The notes: generated from the sequence alone by a model not told the origin. A stretch of DNA of 64,000 bases from Marthasterias glacialis (GCA_911728455.2 OU452231.1:8958963-9022962), one strand, 5' to 3'. Shown: positions 48,781 to 62,277, numbered from the stretch's first letter. A program made the numbers and translations.

Positions 48781-50750
48781 CATCTAGCCCAAGGACAGAT
48801 ACCAACCCCATCACCAGCTACAACCACCACACGACCACCATTAAAAAACCAACCTTGCAACTTAATCAGATTCATTGATGATCTGTAATGAAGAGTACCC
48901 ATCTGTATTGAAAAGCAAGCTGCTTCATGTGAACCTGGATTCCTAGAATGAAACGGAGTAGGTCTGCACAACGGCCCGAGCAGACTGCAGTTTTCTAACA
49001 TTGCTCACTATATGAATGTCTACTTCTTTCTTGTGTCAAAATATGCCTTGCTTCATCCGAAATACTTTTCTGAGCAAACTGCAGCAAGTTTAAGGGTCTG
49101 GAAACCATCTGGGAACGGTCTTCGTAGAAAACGGTCTGGACATCGTGTCCGGGGAATTAAGAAATTAATTGTTTGCCCTGAAGTTGAGTATGCGTCGGGT
49201 ATATGACATAGACTGAATAATGACGGAAGTCTCCCCCATCTCAAAGAGAAATGACAAACGGTAGCAGAGAACAAAGTGACCGCCTAGAAAATTACCTGCA
49301 ATCGGACCAGGCTTCAGATAAAAAAAACCAATAGATCCCACCGGCCAAATATGTTGCAATTTTCTCTCGCACCGGGAGGAGCATGAGTTGTGTGTTGTTA
49401 CCTCGGATTGTTTTGCGTGTTTCAATTCGAAACTGGAGAGTGAAACAAAAATACCCTCTCAGTTGCTTAGGGTTGGGAGGCTGAAAATCAATGTCAAAAG
49501 AGGCGTCTTGAATATCAAATAGGATGCTGTGAGACCGACGTTTGTAGGTAATGGGCCCGCCAAGGGGGACTTGTTCGTTGAGGTCGCATTTCGCCGTTGC
49601 CCACGTTTTCCTTTTACTTGTTTTTTTTCTTGTGTGTGTGTGTGTGTGCAACCGGCGGAGTCGCGGACTGAAATGACGGGGGGAGATTCTCGGAGGATTT
49701 GAACGCGAAATGCCGCGTCAAGATGGATCTCTTTCCTGAATAATAGAAGATATGTTACAAAGTAACATGACTGTAATTGAAAAAGAGCCTTTGACATAGA
49801 TTTAGTGTTAGGATTACGGCGTTAAGGCTTCCGTCTATATTGAAATCATGTCAAGACGTCTTCGGCCCAGATCATTTTTTATAAACTAGTTTTTACCCAT
49901 TTTTGAGCAGCTGGTGAAATTATATACTTTTTTTTAGGATAGATGTAATTGTTTGGCAAATATATATAAAAAAAAAAATACATACTTTATTTGTTATAAA
50001 GTATCTGTTTTTTGGTAGATGACTTTACTTCTTCTTATTTATGCAGGTATATCTATAGGAATAAGTACAGTTTTGCTAGCTGATGAAGTAGTTTTTTTAC
50101 CGTATTTCATTCATGTCATTTAATTACAACTCCATTTCACACACACAATCAAAACTGTAGCATCATTTTAGACTAGCTCAAGACCAGTCTCATCAGAACT
50201 TGTCATGTGACCAAAGTCAAGACCATCTATCCTAAAATGAAACAATATGTAGTTCTTTTCTTCAAATCAATCTCAATACTACAGTTTATTATAGTTGATA
50301 ACGTTACTGACATAATTTTTAATTATTCCTCTGTTATTGCGGCTTAGTCGCATTACATCAATCACAGTGTGAAATAGTTTGTGGCCAGTCTATAGTCAGA
50401 GTTGGATTTAAGAGTAAATCGAAAAGATAATTGGGGTCGGTAAAACTAATAGACAAGTCATTCCATTTTTCCCCCAACTCTGAGCACCGCATAGCAGTGC
50501 ATGACAGTTGCCCCCAATGGCAAATATGATTCCTAATCTCCATGATCGACTTGATGGTACCCTGCAGCAAGCTTTAACTGATTTGTCTGTACAAAAGAAA
50601 TAGGTCGGGTATACCAGAGACCTATATAAGAATAACCCGCTGTTTTCATTTGCCGAGGGATTTTTTTCTCTTGCTTTTCGGTAAAATCTAAAATGAGTGG
50701 CGTGTCTGAATTAGCCCTTCCCATGAAATATGCTTCTTACATTCACACAT
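48781..50750. other. No gene; (TG)n at about 49632-49649
   Basis: Several overlapping minus-strand frames of 86-119 codons (49165-49797) run through the TG tract and have no domain. A-rich run at about 49968-49979. Confidence 0.45.
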
Positions 50751-50902
50751 GCGTACATGCACTATTGGTTGGCAAACGCCACAAAGTTGTTCATTATGCA
50801 GACGCGCAAACGCGCAAACGCGTATGCGTTACGCCACCATCAGCCCCATACAGAAAAAGGAGCGATGTTCCCTCATTTTGCCAACCAGTAGTGCTGGTGC
50901 GC
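50751..50902. mobile_element. Small miniature element with long terminal inverted repeats
   Basis: GCACTATTGGTTGGCAAA at 50759-50776 is repeated in inverse (GCACTACTGGTTGGCAAA) at 50877-50894, 17 of 18 identical. Pairing continues outward through GCGTAC / GCGCAC. The interior holds CGCAAACGCG iterations. About 152 bases, no coding capacity, target duplication not resolved. Confidence 0.6.
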
Positions 50903-51159
50903 ACGCGCAATGTGCAGTTTACATTATATTTAATGGAAAGGGTCTGTTACAGACACAGAAAGTTTACACTAAGTAATGGGAAAGTTTTGGTGATGTTTGT
51001 TAACTCGTCTGTTAAGCATGACAACTAGTCAACCATCAGTTCAATCCTTGTTGTCAAAACTTCATAAATGTTTATCATCAATAACCGCAAATATGCAAGG
51101 TATGTTTAGAAAGTTTTACTTTGTAAACACAAAGTATATGATTGATAATTATCGAAACC

Positions 51160-51395
51160 AATAATGGGTCAGTTTCAATCTGAAATCTCACTGACTATCA
51201 AGTTCACACCAGCGCCAATCTTCCAGAGAAAGGTTTTTACTGAAATTGTTTTAAAGCTAAAGAAACTACATCGGCAGACCCCAGCTGTCACATTGGTTTA
51301 TTTGGATTGCCGCATTATCAATGTGCACAAAAAAAACCGACAAAACTTAAACTGTTTTTTGTTGTTTTACTCAAGCGTAACCGGCGTCGAATTCA
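51160..51395 (+). repeat. Dispersed hairpin-bearing repeat, copy 3
   Basis: Shares ACCAGCGCCAATCTTCCAGA, a degenerate stem (GGTTTATTTGGATTGCCGCA), AATGTGCACAAAA and the GTTGTTTTACTCAA block with copies 1 and 2. Most diverged in the hairpin arms. Confidence 0.65.
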
Positions 51396-52925
51396 ATTTG
51401 TAACAGATTTTGTTGTTTGGGGTACTCATTGAAACCTAAAAGATGAAACCGAACTCACTCTTTAAAAAAGATTAAGAAGAACGCAACATTATCCAGTCAT
51501 TATCCTATAACTTTAATATTTGCCAGACATGATTTTTATTCTCTCGCAGCAAAATAGCCAACGAAATGTAATATTTTAAAAACAGGAAGTGTTTGCACGG
51601 TGTTGTTAATTAAGCCCGGGTACAGACAGACGATTGCATTGCATTGATCGCGTCATATGCAATTAAGATCTCTATCTTTTTTTGGAATTGAAGGGGAGAA
51701 GAAAAAAAACTCTTGCAAAAAAAGGGGGAATCACTCAAGACAAAGCAACGTTAGCGAAGTATAAAGAGTCTGGTGGCTTTATTTTTGTAATATACGATTG
51801 TTTTGGAAGAGTGAATTCATTCCAATCCTCTTGCTTTCGATCAGCACTAATTGTCAAATTAGGATATTCCACAATTTTGTATGGCCTTATTGTGTTTCGA
51901 CAAACACAAAAAATGGGTGCTGGCCCACAAGTGAAAGATTAGGTTCAGATGTATTTGTCATTACAGTTTGTACCGGTGAAGCGTTCTTAAAAGTCAAATT
52001 TCAAAAATTAAATAATTTTGATCATTACCTATCATTTGTATCATACCATTACCACAGATACCTGGTGACTTCTTTTGATCGTGGGTACTGGTCAGTAGTA
52101 CACAGTAGACACAAATGAATAACAAAATAAAACAATTAAATAAGTTATATGCATGAACATCCCGTATAAAAATGCACGACGACCGAAAATGGCAAAACAA
52201 CCAAAGACGTGAGAACACAGAAGAGGAAATAAAATATAAAAGAAAAAAAGGACATGAAAGTTTGGAGATAAGTTCGGAAAACCTGACATCGACTGACGTA
52301 TAATAGTTTTAGGAACGTTGGAGAAGATTAGGGAAAAGTGGTTCACAAATATATATGAGGGACGGGGAAGTACTACGCAGATTTCCATTCCGTATGGAAT
52401 ACATGATACATTAATCTGTACAATTTAGAAAGTGTAGATATTGGATGAAAATCTTATCTCCGATCAAGCGATCTCGAATCACAGTTCGTGAACATCTGAT
52501 TGAATTGTACTGGTTGTTCCCTTTAACGCTTAGAACTCCTTGTGCTTTGGTGTCAACATCCGATCTTAGTCCAATGGCAGGGATACAAAAATAGATCCAG
52601 ATGCCATGTTTTATTCATAAACTTCGCCGGACAAAATAAACGCTTAATACATTCACCATGTCCCAAAACACCAGCGCCAAAAAGTGCATCGCGCTCTCGC
52701 GCACTGAGGTTCCTGAAATTATCCGTCCTACGCGGGCCCCAAAGGCAAACGGCGAACGATGACCTAGAGTCGAGACTTTGAAAAAAATACAAAAAACCTC
52801 CGCTGCGCAAAACTGATCCAAAATAATCCCGTCCCCCCATTGTGCACCTCGCCTACACATCACCAGGACTGTAAAGAAAAGGAACCAGGTTGGTGACTGT
52901 AGGCGTCAACAAAGTAGGTGTTCAC
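51396..52925. other. No gene confirmed
   Basis: AT-rich to about 52540, then GC-richer to the candidate exon at 52926. Overlapping frames on both strands at 52542-52863 have no recognisable domain. Confidence 0.4.
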
Positions 52926-53160
52926 CTGTACTGCTGTCTCTTCACGTCTTTGGTTGCCATCATAGAGGAAATAGTGGGCCACTTGATGCCCCAGGTCCTC
53001 CATCCACAGGAACCCGTATCTGACGGCTGTTTGACGTCAAGGATCACCGTCACAATGTCGACCCCTATGATTCCGACCACGGACCCGTGCTTAGGTGGTC
53101 TTGACGCGTCAGCTTCAGACGTCTTCATTGAGTACAATGCGACCTCTGTTGGAATTACAG
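52926..53160 (-). CDS. Candidate internal coding exon, unknown product
   Basis: A 235-base open stretch of noticeably higher GC than its surroundings, flanked on the minus strand by a possible acceptor (CCGTCCCGTAG) and a donor (TACAG then GTGAAC). Read with two leading bases to complete a codon, it gives 77 uninterrupted codons. The frame encodes a hydrophobic beta-like run VVGIIGVDIVTVILDV followed by a Cys/Trp-containing stretch (SCGWRTWGIKWP) and a basic end (KDVKRQQY). The frame stops at the donor, as expected for a real exon boundary. I do not recognise the family; the hydrophobic run is loosely reminiscent of extracellular Cache-type sensor domains, which is inference only. The plus strand is also open here, so coding is not proven, and no partner exons were found. 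Confidence 0.33.
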
Positions 53161-55380
53161 CTACGGGACGGTAATGCTTTACCAATTTAAATGTCTTTAC
53201 ACTTGTAAGTGCACCTACGGTGTCCCCATTAGTCCATGCTGATGTATTCGTCCTTCGCGGCGATTACTTTTAACGCATTCAAAGAGCTTTGTGGCGTATA
53301 ATAACGACCCATTATTCCCGACTGATTGTTTCAGAGCGAACAGACACGGCCGAACGTCCTCATGAAATTCAAAGAAATAATGTTCCTTCCGTCTTATCTT
53401 CTTCGTCCCTGGAGGGACTTAAGGCCTTGATTTAAGCGGTCGTTTTTGTAATGTGACGCCGTGTTGTTTTGGGTTTTTTTTCGAAATTTCGTACAACCAA
53501 AGCCATTTTGATAAAATGATCGACGGTTGCCTGATGCCAGCCTGGCTACTTATCCCTTAACATATAATTGTAAACACATTTAAAACGGCTCTCCAGCTTT
53601 TAAAACGGATCTTCTTTTATCATTTTTTCTTCTTTTTAGATTGGTACCAGACACGACCGAAGGCCCTAACAAATTTAGTAGACTATATAAATTTGATGGT
53701 AACTGTTACACTTGTTGTGTAATCCAACACACCGAGTACCAATTGATTCCATTTCCTGGACGCGTATTAAGCGTCAGTGATAATATTGTGGAAAATAATG
53801 TTTCTCTTTTTTTTTTGTAATTCATGGAATTCTCTTTTCCTAGTGTTTACCTTCACCCTAAGAATAAATCAAATAATGATTTAAGTATACCAAGCGAATG
53901 TGTCGGCGAGTTTCTTTTTTTTCTCTTCAATGTTTTCCACTTGGACTTTTTTATGGAGTTATGGAAACGACTGGGAAGTTAAATTGAATTTAAATTGGCT
54001 TGAATCGATAACCCGAACAGCACTTACTTTTATGGCTAGCGCGGAAGCGATCCGCTTTATGCACAATTGCTTCAGCCCGGTTGGTATTTGGGCGCGCAGA
54101 AAGGCAGCCATCTTTTTTGTTAGCCGGTCGCAAAATGGTGACGTAATATGCAACTCAACCTTTTACACATGGCTTGTTATTCTTGACATGTCGTGTATTT
54201 TCCTCTGTATGCAATGTAAAAGTGTACCTGGTTTTTATAATCGTCATGGTAACCTGACTGTAGTCTTGATATTTATGTTAGTGAACCTCGCTTTCATATT
54301 TATTTGCGCTATTCTTTACACATAATAAACATGGGGAAAATGGTATTACGGTGATCAAATGTTCTCAAAAATTACATAAGAGATCGAAATAAAGGAGAAA
54401 ATTATATCTCAGATGGCATCATTCAGTTTGTGTATCTAGTAGGCCTAATCATATTTTCAATGAGAGGTTGAACAACATTATAACAATGTCAATAAACCAT
54501 TACTTCGTATTTGAAAGACAACGAAAACATTTAAGCTTTTCCACGTAAATTGCATAGTAACTTACTTGCCTGCCAGAAATGCCCAGGTGCTGTTGGCCTA
54601 CGCTTCACTACACAGTGGGCATATTCCTGGCAAAATGATATATGACGTTTTTGTAAACTGGAAAATGCATATTGCTGATCCCCCTTTAAATTGCTTGTTT
54701 TTTTCCCCCAGAGCGTGCAGGGAGGGGGTTCATTCTTTGGTCGGCGCCTGTGGCACGCTCGCAGGCGTTCCAGCTTCACGCTGTCTAGCCTCTATAACAG
54801 GTTATACGAGAGCCGAAGATATATAGGTCTAAAACGTGTACCGGGGCTTCCTCCTCGAGCGGGGAACAAAATCGGCCTAAGACCCGTTCATTGATCGCCG
54901 CCCCGGGCGGGAGAGGCACGGTCTTCATCTGCATGATTTATTAACAGGGATTTCAATCAAGGGTTTACATAATTAAATCAGGGTTCACTTATTAGGTTTG
55001 AACTGACAATTCCAACTTACCACGTTGGACATCATCTCATTATACAATAGAGTAAATCAGGCAGCGTCTAGAAGTAGAGAAAAATACTAGCATAGAAACA
55101 GGTGCTGGTATATTATAGTTATTGTATAGTTGCTTCATTTTCCCCGTTAGAGGTGCATAACAAATTGTCCTTGAAGACATTTACCAGTTTGTAAAATTCT
55201 GTGTTTTAAAGTGGACCGAATATTGTTGTACAAAGCCAATCTGTTTGATATCAGTATGTGCTTTATTTTGAACTGATTTGTGTTCAGATGGTATTTCACG
55301 TACAGTCCATACTCGAATACAGTATTTGAGCTTTCATTCTTCCCAAGTGGATCTGTGATGATTTCACCTCTCTGGAACTT
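53161..55380. other. No gene confirmed
   Basis: Holds a 141-codon plus-strand frame (53900-54325) with hydrophobic stretches but no family resemblance, and a GC-rich patch at about 54700-54930 including CCGCCCCGGGCGGG. Confidence 0.4.
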
Positions 55381-55536
55381 GGTTCGAATCCCGTTGGGAC
55401 CCGGGTTCGAATCCCGTTGGGACCCGGGTTCGAATCCCGTTGGGACCCGGGTTCGAATCCCGTTGGGACCCGGGTTCGAATCCCGTTGGGACCCAGGTGC
55501 GAATCCCGTTCGGACCTAGGTTCGAATCCCGCTAAG
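55381..55536 (+). repeat. 23-bp tandem array, each unit with a B-box-like sequence
   Basis: Seven in-phase units starting at 55381, 55404, 55427, 55450, 55473, 55496 and 55519. Each carries GGTTCGAATCCCG (the sixth GGTGCGAATCC) followed by TTGGGACCCG. GGTTCGAATCC fits the Pol III internal B-box consensus (GGTTCGANTCC). The last two units are diverged. The 69-base three-unit cycle leaves a frame open, which is incidental. Confidence 0.9.
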
Positions 55537-57341
55537 ACTAAAGTCTTTCATCTAAAAGATTTTAATCCCTACTGTATTGCCTGCCCCCTCCCCCGGGGTT
55601 TCTGCCCACATCTAAAAATGAACAATATTCTTCATCGTTTTACTTTCATCATAGCCTCCTTGTCAATGTTTTTAACTGCCCTTTTGGCTAACAGTGCAAA
55701 GCACCTTTCGAAAGTTCATTGGTTTTATTATCGACTAATGATATAAATAAATAAATAAAATAGATCAGTTCAAAGAAGCAGGAAGTTATGGGCACAGATC
55801 AGCGTTGGATTATACAGTACCTCAAATATGATACTGGTGAGAGTTTAGTGATTTTATTTTGGCAAGCCAGTGTAGAGTTATAATAGAATGATGCGTTATG
55901 CTTATATTGGCCAATCAAAACAACGCTTTGATCTAAGACATGTCAGAATTAAACTGCCTTTAAGCCAATTTTCGTCCCACGGTTGTTGTTGAAAAGTTAC
56001 TTTCGCCTTCGGGCAATTTCGTTTTACCGTCGTTTCTGCAAACCTGAAGTTTACACTCCTCGTTCTTGCAGAGTGGCAACAGCCAGACATTTGAACCCTT
56101 TGAGAAAGACTGTGCTATACAGTCGAGAAGTCTAGGCGATATTTTTTTTTCATAGCATACAAATTTTAAAAACACATATTTTATTTCTCCATAAGAATAT
56201 GGGGGGCCAGACAGTTACCCCGGCCTCGGTTTAAATCTGCACAGTTTGCATTGAAGATAAACCAAAATGGTCGCACCGTGGCAGAAACCCATTGTAAAAG
56301 GAAGATATGAGAATCCACTCTTACCCGTTTGTTATTTATTTTTCCCCTCTCTTTCTGAAGGTGGATTAATTCAATAATTTACCTCTTGAGTGGAAGGTCT
56401 GTGGCCCCCTGGCTTAAGTACAAATTAATAGTCTCTCCGAGCGTTATTGGGCTCTGCATGCTGGAAAATAAGGAATCGCGTTTGCCTCTGGTTCAAGAAC
56501 TAGATCTTACTTCAGTTTTTAACGGGATCGAGAGCCTGGAAAATCGCATTGCCCCCGGAAGAAAAAAAAGGGGTAAAAGTGAAGCGCCGATGATTTCCGT
56601 TCATTACAGCCAACTTATTATATTACAACCGTCAAAGAGGCAGATAATGTGTGATTTGAGGAAATTATTTGGTTAAAGAGTGAAGAGCGGTCCGGTTCAT
56701 GGGCCGGTAATTGTTAAATTCCTCTAATATTTTATTGACAATATTCTTGACGAGTGAGGGCACTGTTCTATGAACAGTGGGTCATATATGGAACTAAATA
56801 TGGAACTACAAATAAAGACGCGTCGATAACTTCTAAAGGTCTATGAAACGTATTTGAGATATTCAGATGAGATGGACAAACCATGTGATTAATTTAAATA
56901 TTTTGACTTCCAGAGAATTGTACATTTTATTGATTTGTACAAAGACAATGGATTTTAGGGCACGCGTTATTAAGAGACTTTGCATTTTCTTTTAAATCAC
57001 ATTGCGTGCGTTCACGAATGTGCATATTGTTCTTTTGAATAAACAACAAACATTCCCAAAATATTTCCTCTCACTCTATAATGTTTCCCTATTTTCCTGG
57101 TAGCCCTCGCCCTGAGTGGCCTTATGGCCTTGTGCTGAGCAAATTTTCACTAAAAGATATATACATTGAATACATATGAAAAAAGTAAAAAGCACACATT
57201 TTGAATAAAGAAAAGGGAGTAAATTAAATCAATATGATAAGTATAAGCTGTTTGTTTTGTTTTCAAGTTCATTTTCTCAGCGCACAGACCTTTTTCAGAC
57301 CATAGTGTATTAGTTAAAACAAAAAACATGTTTGCTTTGCT

Positions 57342-57377
<36 letters not shown>

Positions 57378-58565
57378 TAGTTCAACAGAAACAGCTTTGA
57401 AAAAGAAACTTGGGCCTGTTGAAAATAATGTGCAGCACAGGACTTCCAATTAGCTTTTTTGAGATATGGTGGACACGTTATAGGAGTGCACTGATTTGTT
57501 TGGGCGTTACCCAAACAAACAGTGTCCTAGTAATAAATCCATCGTATGGCCAGGGCGTAAGGTGTTTACAATGGCAGCTGAACTAAGCGTTTCTTGCCAG
57601 GTGTGCTGGTGATCTTTTGATCGTCGTTTCCCCCTACAAATCGTTTACTATAATGCCACGTTGCCATTTCCCTAATTACAACACGTTATACTGATTCGGA
57701 TTGGTTTATATTTATTTGACTGTACTAAACAAAGATGGCTGTGTTTATATTATTCTACATATACAAGCATCCATTGGTTAAGCTGTAAAACTATGCTTGT
57801 TATGGCAAAACCTATAGCCACTGCAACCTCGTATCCAATAAGCGCTCCGTTGTGATTACCATCTGGTTTCCTCCTTCTTGGAAAGCGCCTCATTGTGTCG
57901 TAGCTCTGGGAAGAATCCGATAACTCGCGGAAGAATGACCATCTTTTTAACACCACGGTATGCTGGTTTGTTGTGTCATTTGTTGATGCTCATCGATTTT
58001 GTGTGTATTTTGCTGCTACCTTTTGGAAATCTGTTGTATTTCTGTTTAGAAGACCAGTGTGTGGGAAGTACCCCGGTACAGTTTGTGTTCATTTCAGCGT
58101 ATGTACCTCGTAACTAGAATGCATGGAACCAAATGCCATGGTTTCCGGTGGCCTCATGGCAATGCCGACGCCTGCACGGCCCGGTCCAGGCAAGATTTAG
58201 ACAGCATGTTACGGATCGAAGATCGGCTGGAAGAGTGCAAGCTCTTCCATTGATTCAAACCGCGGTTATTTCACGGCTGTTTCATTTTTGGTTTCGTATG
58301 GCTGGAAGCCTTACAATTCAACTTTTGGTTTGGGTCTCCTCAGGCAGCTGTAGAAATTTGACAGATGGACGTTGTTTGTTTTATTCATTAATTTTGAAAA
58401 AATCCAGTCGTAATAATGAAATTCCAATCTTGCAGATTGTTGAGAGAAGTTGAGAGCCATCAGTACGAGCTTAGCAATCATGTCCACTTATTTGTAAAGT
58501 GTTATGTTACTTGGTTGAGTGGCCGTTCATAACATGTGATTAGAGCCTCATCAGAAAGTCTCTGT
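55537..58565. other. No gene; (CA)n microsatellite
   Basis: Perfect (AC)n at 57345-57375; otherwise short frames without motifs. Confidence 0.45.
57345..57375 (+). repeat. (AC)n microsatellite
   Basis: About 15 uninterrupted AC dinucleotides. Confidence 0.95.
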
Positions 58566-58905
58566 TTTGTTGGTAATGGCGAGTCATTGTGTCGCACGCG
58601 TGCGCATCTCCTGCAAGCCGACGTTAGTTCGCTACTTTCGGCTCCTCCATTCGTTTGTATGTACATTCCCAACAAAAACCACCTATCCCATCGTTCAAAA
58701 GCATTTTTTACTCATGACAAAAACTGTTTAACTCGGAGAAGACCTAGGAATGTATGTAAAAGCCAAGTCCAATTATTAAACCTTTCTTGCATTAATCATC
58801 CAAGAAATACTAGCTCAATGTAACTCTGGTATGGGCTTCTGGTAATCAGTGGAGCCAGTTTGTGCGAAGTGGGCGTGGCTTACAGTGGAATTACGTCACA
58901 CTTAT
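58566..58905 (+). repeat. Dispersed repeat pair, copy 2
   Basis: Second copy of the sequence at 14258-14590: CACGCGTGCGCATCTCC, GTAAAAGCCAAGTCCAATTA, GGGCTTCTGGTAATCAGTGG, GTGGGCGTGGCTTACA, AATTACGTCACACTTA. Same orientation. Confidence 0.75.
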
Positions 58906-61900
58906 GGATAGGATAGTCACACCAGAGGACTCTGTCCAATGCGTGCGCAAGGCTACCATACTGTGTAAAAATCGTGTGTTCAATTTTTGTCGTATACATT
59001 GTAACATAGATTCATGTGTATCGGATCCGACAGCTTCAATTCCAGATTTGTCTGAAGTTCAGCTATTTTAAAATGTAATATGTAAAGGACAGCCTTTGGC
59101 TACGATGAAAAAAATACTGGTTTAATTTCGAGTTGAAGTGTTTGTTTTTTTAACTGACAGCCCAATGGTAAAAACATAGCCTCACCTCGAATGAGAAAAT
59201 AAATGAAAATCCGAAATCTTATTGCAATTGTCCTTTGTGTCTTTAAAAGACAAATATTAACCATACACTGCATCAATGAAATCTCGAAGAATAAGCAACG
59301 TTGCGTCATATTGGTTTTGCGTACTTCTAAACTGTTTGGTTTTGTGATAAAATTGTTTCCAGCAAACGGCGAGAGATTCCAATCCAACTATTATCCAAAC
59401 TGAACCACAATGTGAGATGGAACAGTCGTAGGGAAGAAGTAAGAACATGCATTGATTACGCGCGTGGAGCAAGCCCGGCAGCAGCTGGTAAGTCTACCAG
59501 GAAAACTGCACGAAAGTATCTTTTGGGAAAGATTTTCAGAAGACAGTCGATCTTAGCCATTTGCCCCGAGGAGAACGGTGGAATACTGTATCGGAAATTT
59601 GGAGAACTCTGTCGCCACTACAATTGGAGTTACCATACAGAACGAAAAAAAGGCTTTCTTTGCAGGAACTAAAATGTTGGTACACTCGGCTAGATAATGA
59701 AATGTGATATTTTGTGTAGATGAAATGACAGAAGGAATAAGATGACCTCGAATTATTTTTGAAAAGAAAAATGAATGAACAAAATATTTTCTAAACTTAG
59801 AAGGGCGTATTTTTTTTATACCGTATCGTATGAACCGGCAAGGCGATGAACAGCATTCCAGGCGTCCAGAAATGGCATTGTGCTGTCTACCCTAATTAGA
59901 GGAGTGTAGGTACAGCAACGCATTGGTAACACAACTGCAGACACGCTATCGAGTTAACGTAATTGAGATTAAAAAAATACACTTTTGACACTGGATTCCT
60001 AAACCAGTAGGCCCGGTGTACGTTTAGGTAATCACATTAAAGTTTTCTCACCCGTGGCATTTTTTATTTATTTATTTTATTTTATTTTTTTTTTTTTTGG
60101 GGGGGTTGTCCTGTCTAACTTTGGGCTGTCTGCGTCAGGCATGACCAACATTCCCTTCAACCACATAAACCAAATTTTGTGTTTCTTTTCTTTTATATGG
60201 GAGCTGGGTCGTTGACCAAGCAACGATCCTTGCGGCACACCACCACTACCGGTAGTAGATATCGAGCTATCTGTGTCAGTGTCGCCGTAAAACATGCGTG
60301 CCATACAAATCTTCTTGTACAAAAATATGTATATTACGTATGTATAAAATGATGCATTTATAAATGAGGATCAGGACCGTTTGTTTAAGTACTGGAGATC
60401 AAACTACATTGTGTATAACGCCCATGGGTGTCTGTGCATTGGGATCTTCATTTGCAAAAACACGTCCATATTTAGAAATCGACAACATTAACAAACTGAC
60501 GTCTGATATCATTGCTAACTAATATAATGTAGGAGCCCGGTCCTAATATGCAGGTCCAACATCTGCTGCGCCGTCATTAAGTTTCTTCGTTATGGTGTAA
60601 TGTTCTGCAGTTGATAGTAGAAGTACGTTTTCATGTTGACAACATCAAAAGAAATGCACCTCAAAGGTTTTTTTTTCGCAAGGAAAGAAAAGGGTCCTAA
60701 AGACAGTACTCCCACTGATTGAGAATATCATATCCGCGATACATCATTATTAAAATTTACAGTTAACGGTTGAGCTGTGACCAACCGCTTGTAAAATCTT
60801 TTGAGAGAGAAAAAGGTTCCGATTAAAATCTTAGTCCGCATCCGGAAGTGCTTGGAACGATCTAAATCACATTCAGGGAGAGAATTATTATTACAGTTCC
60901 ATATTGCACTGTGATTTGTACACGTTCTTTATTTAACAGCCACAATGGGGGGAGATCGCCTGAAACCACTGACCGCGAACGAGAGAGAGGAAATCACATA
61001 ATCCAAGGCGATGGGCCCTTTTAATTAAGTCCTTCATCGAGAATACTGGGAGTTTTTTTTCCCCTTCTTCTTCTTTCTGTCTTTGCTTCTCCTCTTTGCC
61101 CCCGACTTGGTTCGGCCGAGGTACACACCGCTACGGTGCCTTAAGGGGCTCGGGAGTCGAGAGTGTTCTAGGGGGCTATGAGCTTTATTATGGGAAGCTG
61201 TTCGTGTCAATAACATTTAAATGTCAGACCTGGTGTGGACTGTACAAAAGAGGGAGAAGAAAAAAGAAAACAAGACCCCCAGAATTCATCGTCCCATGAT
61301 GAGTTCTCTTTTATAGCTAGACCCATCAAATAGTCAGTCACAAATCTAAATTGAGTGCGTTTAGCTTACTATATTTGCTGGCTAACCGACCGTACAAAAC
61401 ATGCAAGTTACTGTATACTGCATTACATGAATATCATGGTTAACTAAACAAGTGCAAACAGGATTGGTTGTTAAAATGTGAAAGGTACTTCTTCAAATAT
61501 CTATTTAAAAAAAGCAAGCGGGTAGACAGTTTTCCCCTTTAACAAAGGTATCATCTACGATTACCAAAACTGACCCACGGTTGTTGCGTCAAAATAGTTT
61601 GCCTAATCCTAAAAATTTATGGCGCAACAGGCACTCAATAACAAGCGTGCCCCTCGTGGAGTAGGATGAGTATTTGCGTTGCTCATGGGCTTGTTGCTCG
61701 GTTCATTAGCAAGCTAGAAGCCTTATCATTCGAAAGGTTAACAGCCTCTAGTTAGTGTTCTTGGCCGAGCTAGTTGTGCAGTCGACCGTTGCTGAATAGC
61801 AAACAACTTGAATTATTTGAAATACCAGGGCTGCCACGTGCGAGCCGGGTAAGTTTAGGTTTGAAATTTTCAACGCGTGCCACCAACACATTTTTTTGTG

Positions 61901-62277
61901 TGTCTGACGTTTGTGTATATTGCAAGCCTACTTATTTCATAAAGAAGAAAATGCAGGGATTAGTTTTCTATCGATTTTTTGTATTTTGGTTTTTGCTAAC
62001 AACAATAGCTAAAGCTGAAAGTGTGTCCCATGCCAAGTGGCATATCAGCCAAATATAGATCTAGGCAGTGCGTGTTGAATTAGCCAGATATTAACATGTG
62101 ACACACATCGCATGCACGGTGTGCCGGTGCCTATTAAGCGATGGGACTATCTTGTACAATAATCCATCGACGGACGGTTAAGTGACATATCTCACCGAGG
62201 TACCATTCTATCATCACACCTCATAAAGACAACCCACTCACTGACTTCTACGTGCGTTCTGACTGATTACTGGGAAG
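58906..62277. other. No gene confirmed
   Basis: Contains a possible reverse-transcriptase motif relic at 60209-60244 and a frame from 61951 whose first 22 residues look like a signal peptide but which stops after 35 codons. An 86-codon basic frame at 59412-59672 is unrecognised. Confidence 0.4.
60209..60244 (-). pseudogene. Possible LINE reverse-transcriptase fragment
   Basis: The minus strand encodes GGVPQGSLLGQ, resembling the conserved GVPQGSxLGP block of non-LTR retrotransposon reverse transcriptases. No other RT block is visible on either side and the frame around it is short, so this is either a very small relic or chance. Confidence 0.22.

Noticed and set aside
53900-54325. 141-codon frame with hydrophobic segments that could suggest a membrane protein
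   Set aside because: Hydrophobicity follows from T-rich codons; no family motif, no supporting splice sites.
55280-55746. Two overlapping frames with a 23-residue repeat
   Set aside because: Consequence of the 23-base DNA array, open in several frames.
61951-62058. 35-codon frame starting with a signal-peptide-like segment
   Set aside because: Stops 13 residues after the hydrophobic part with no convincing donor; short hydrophobic frames are common in T-rich DNA.
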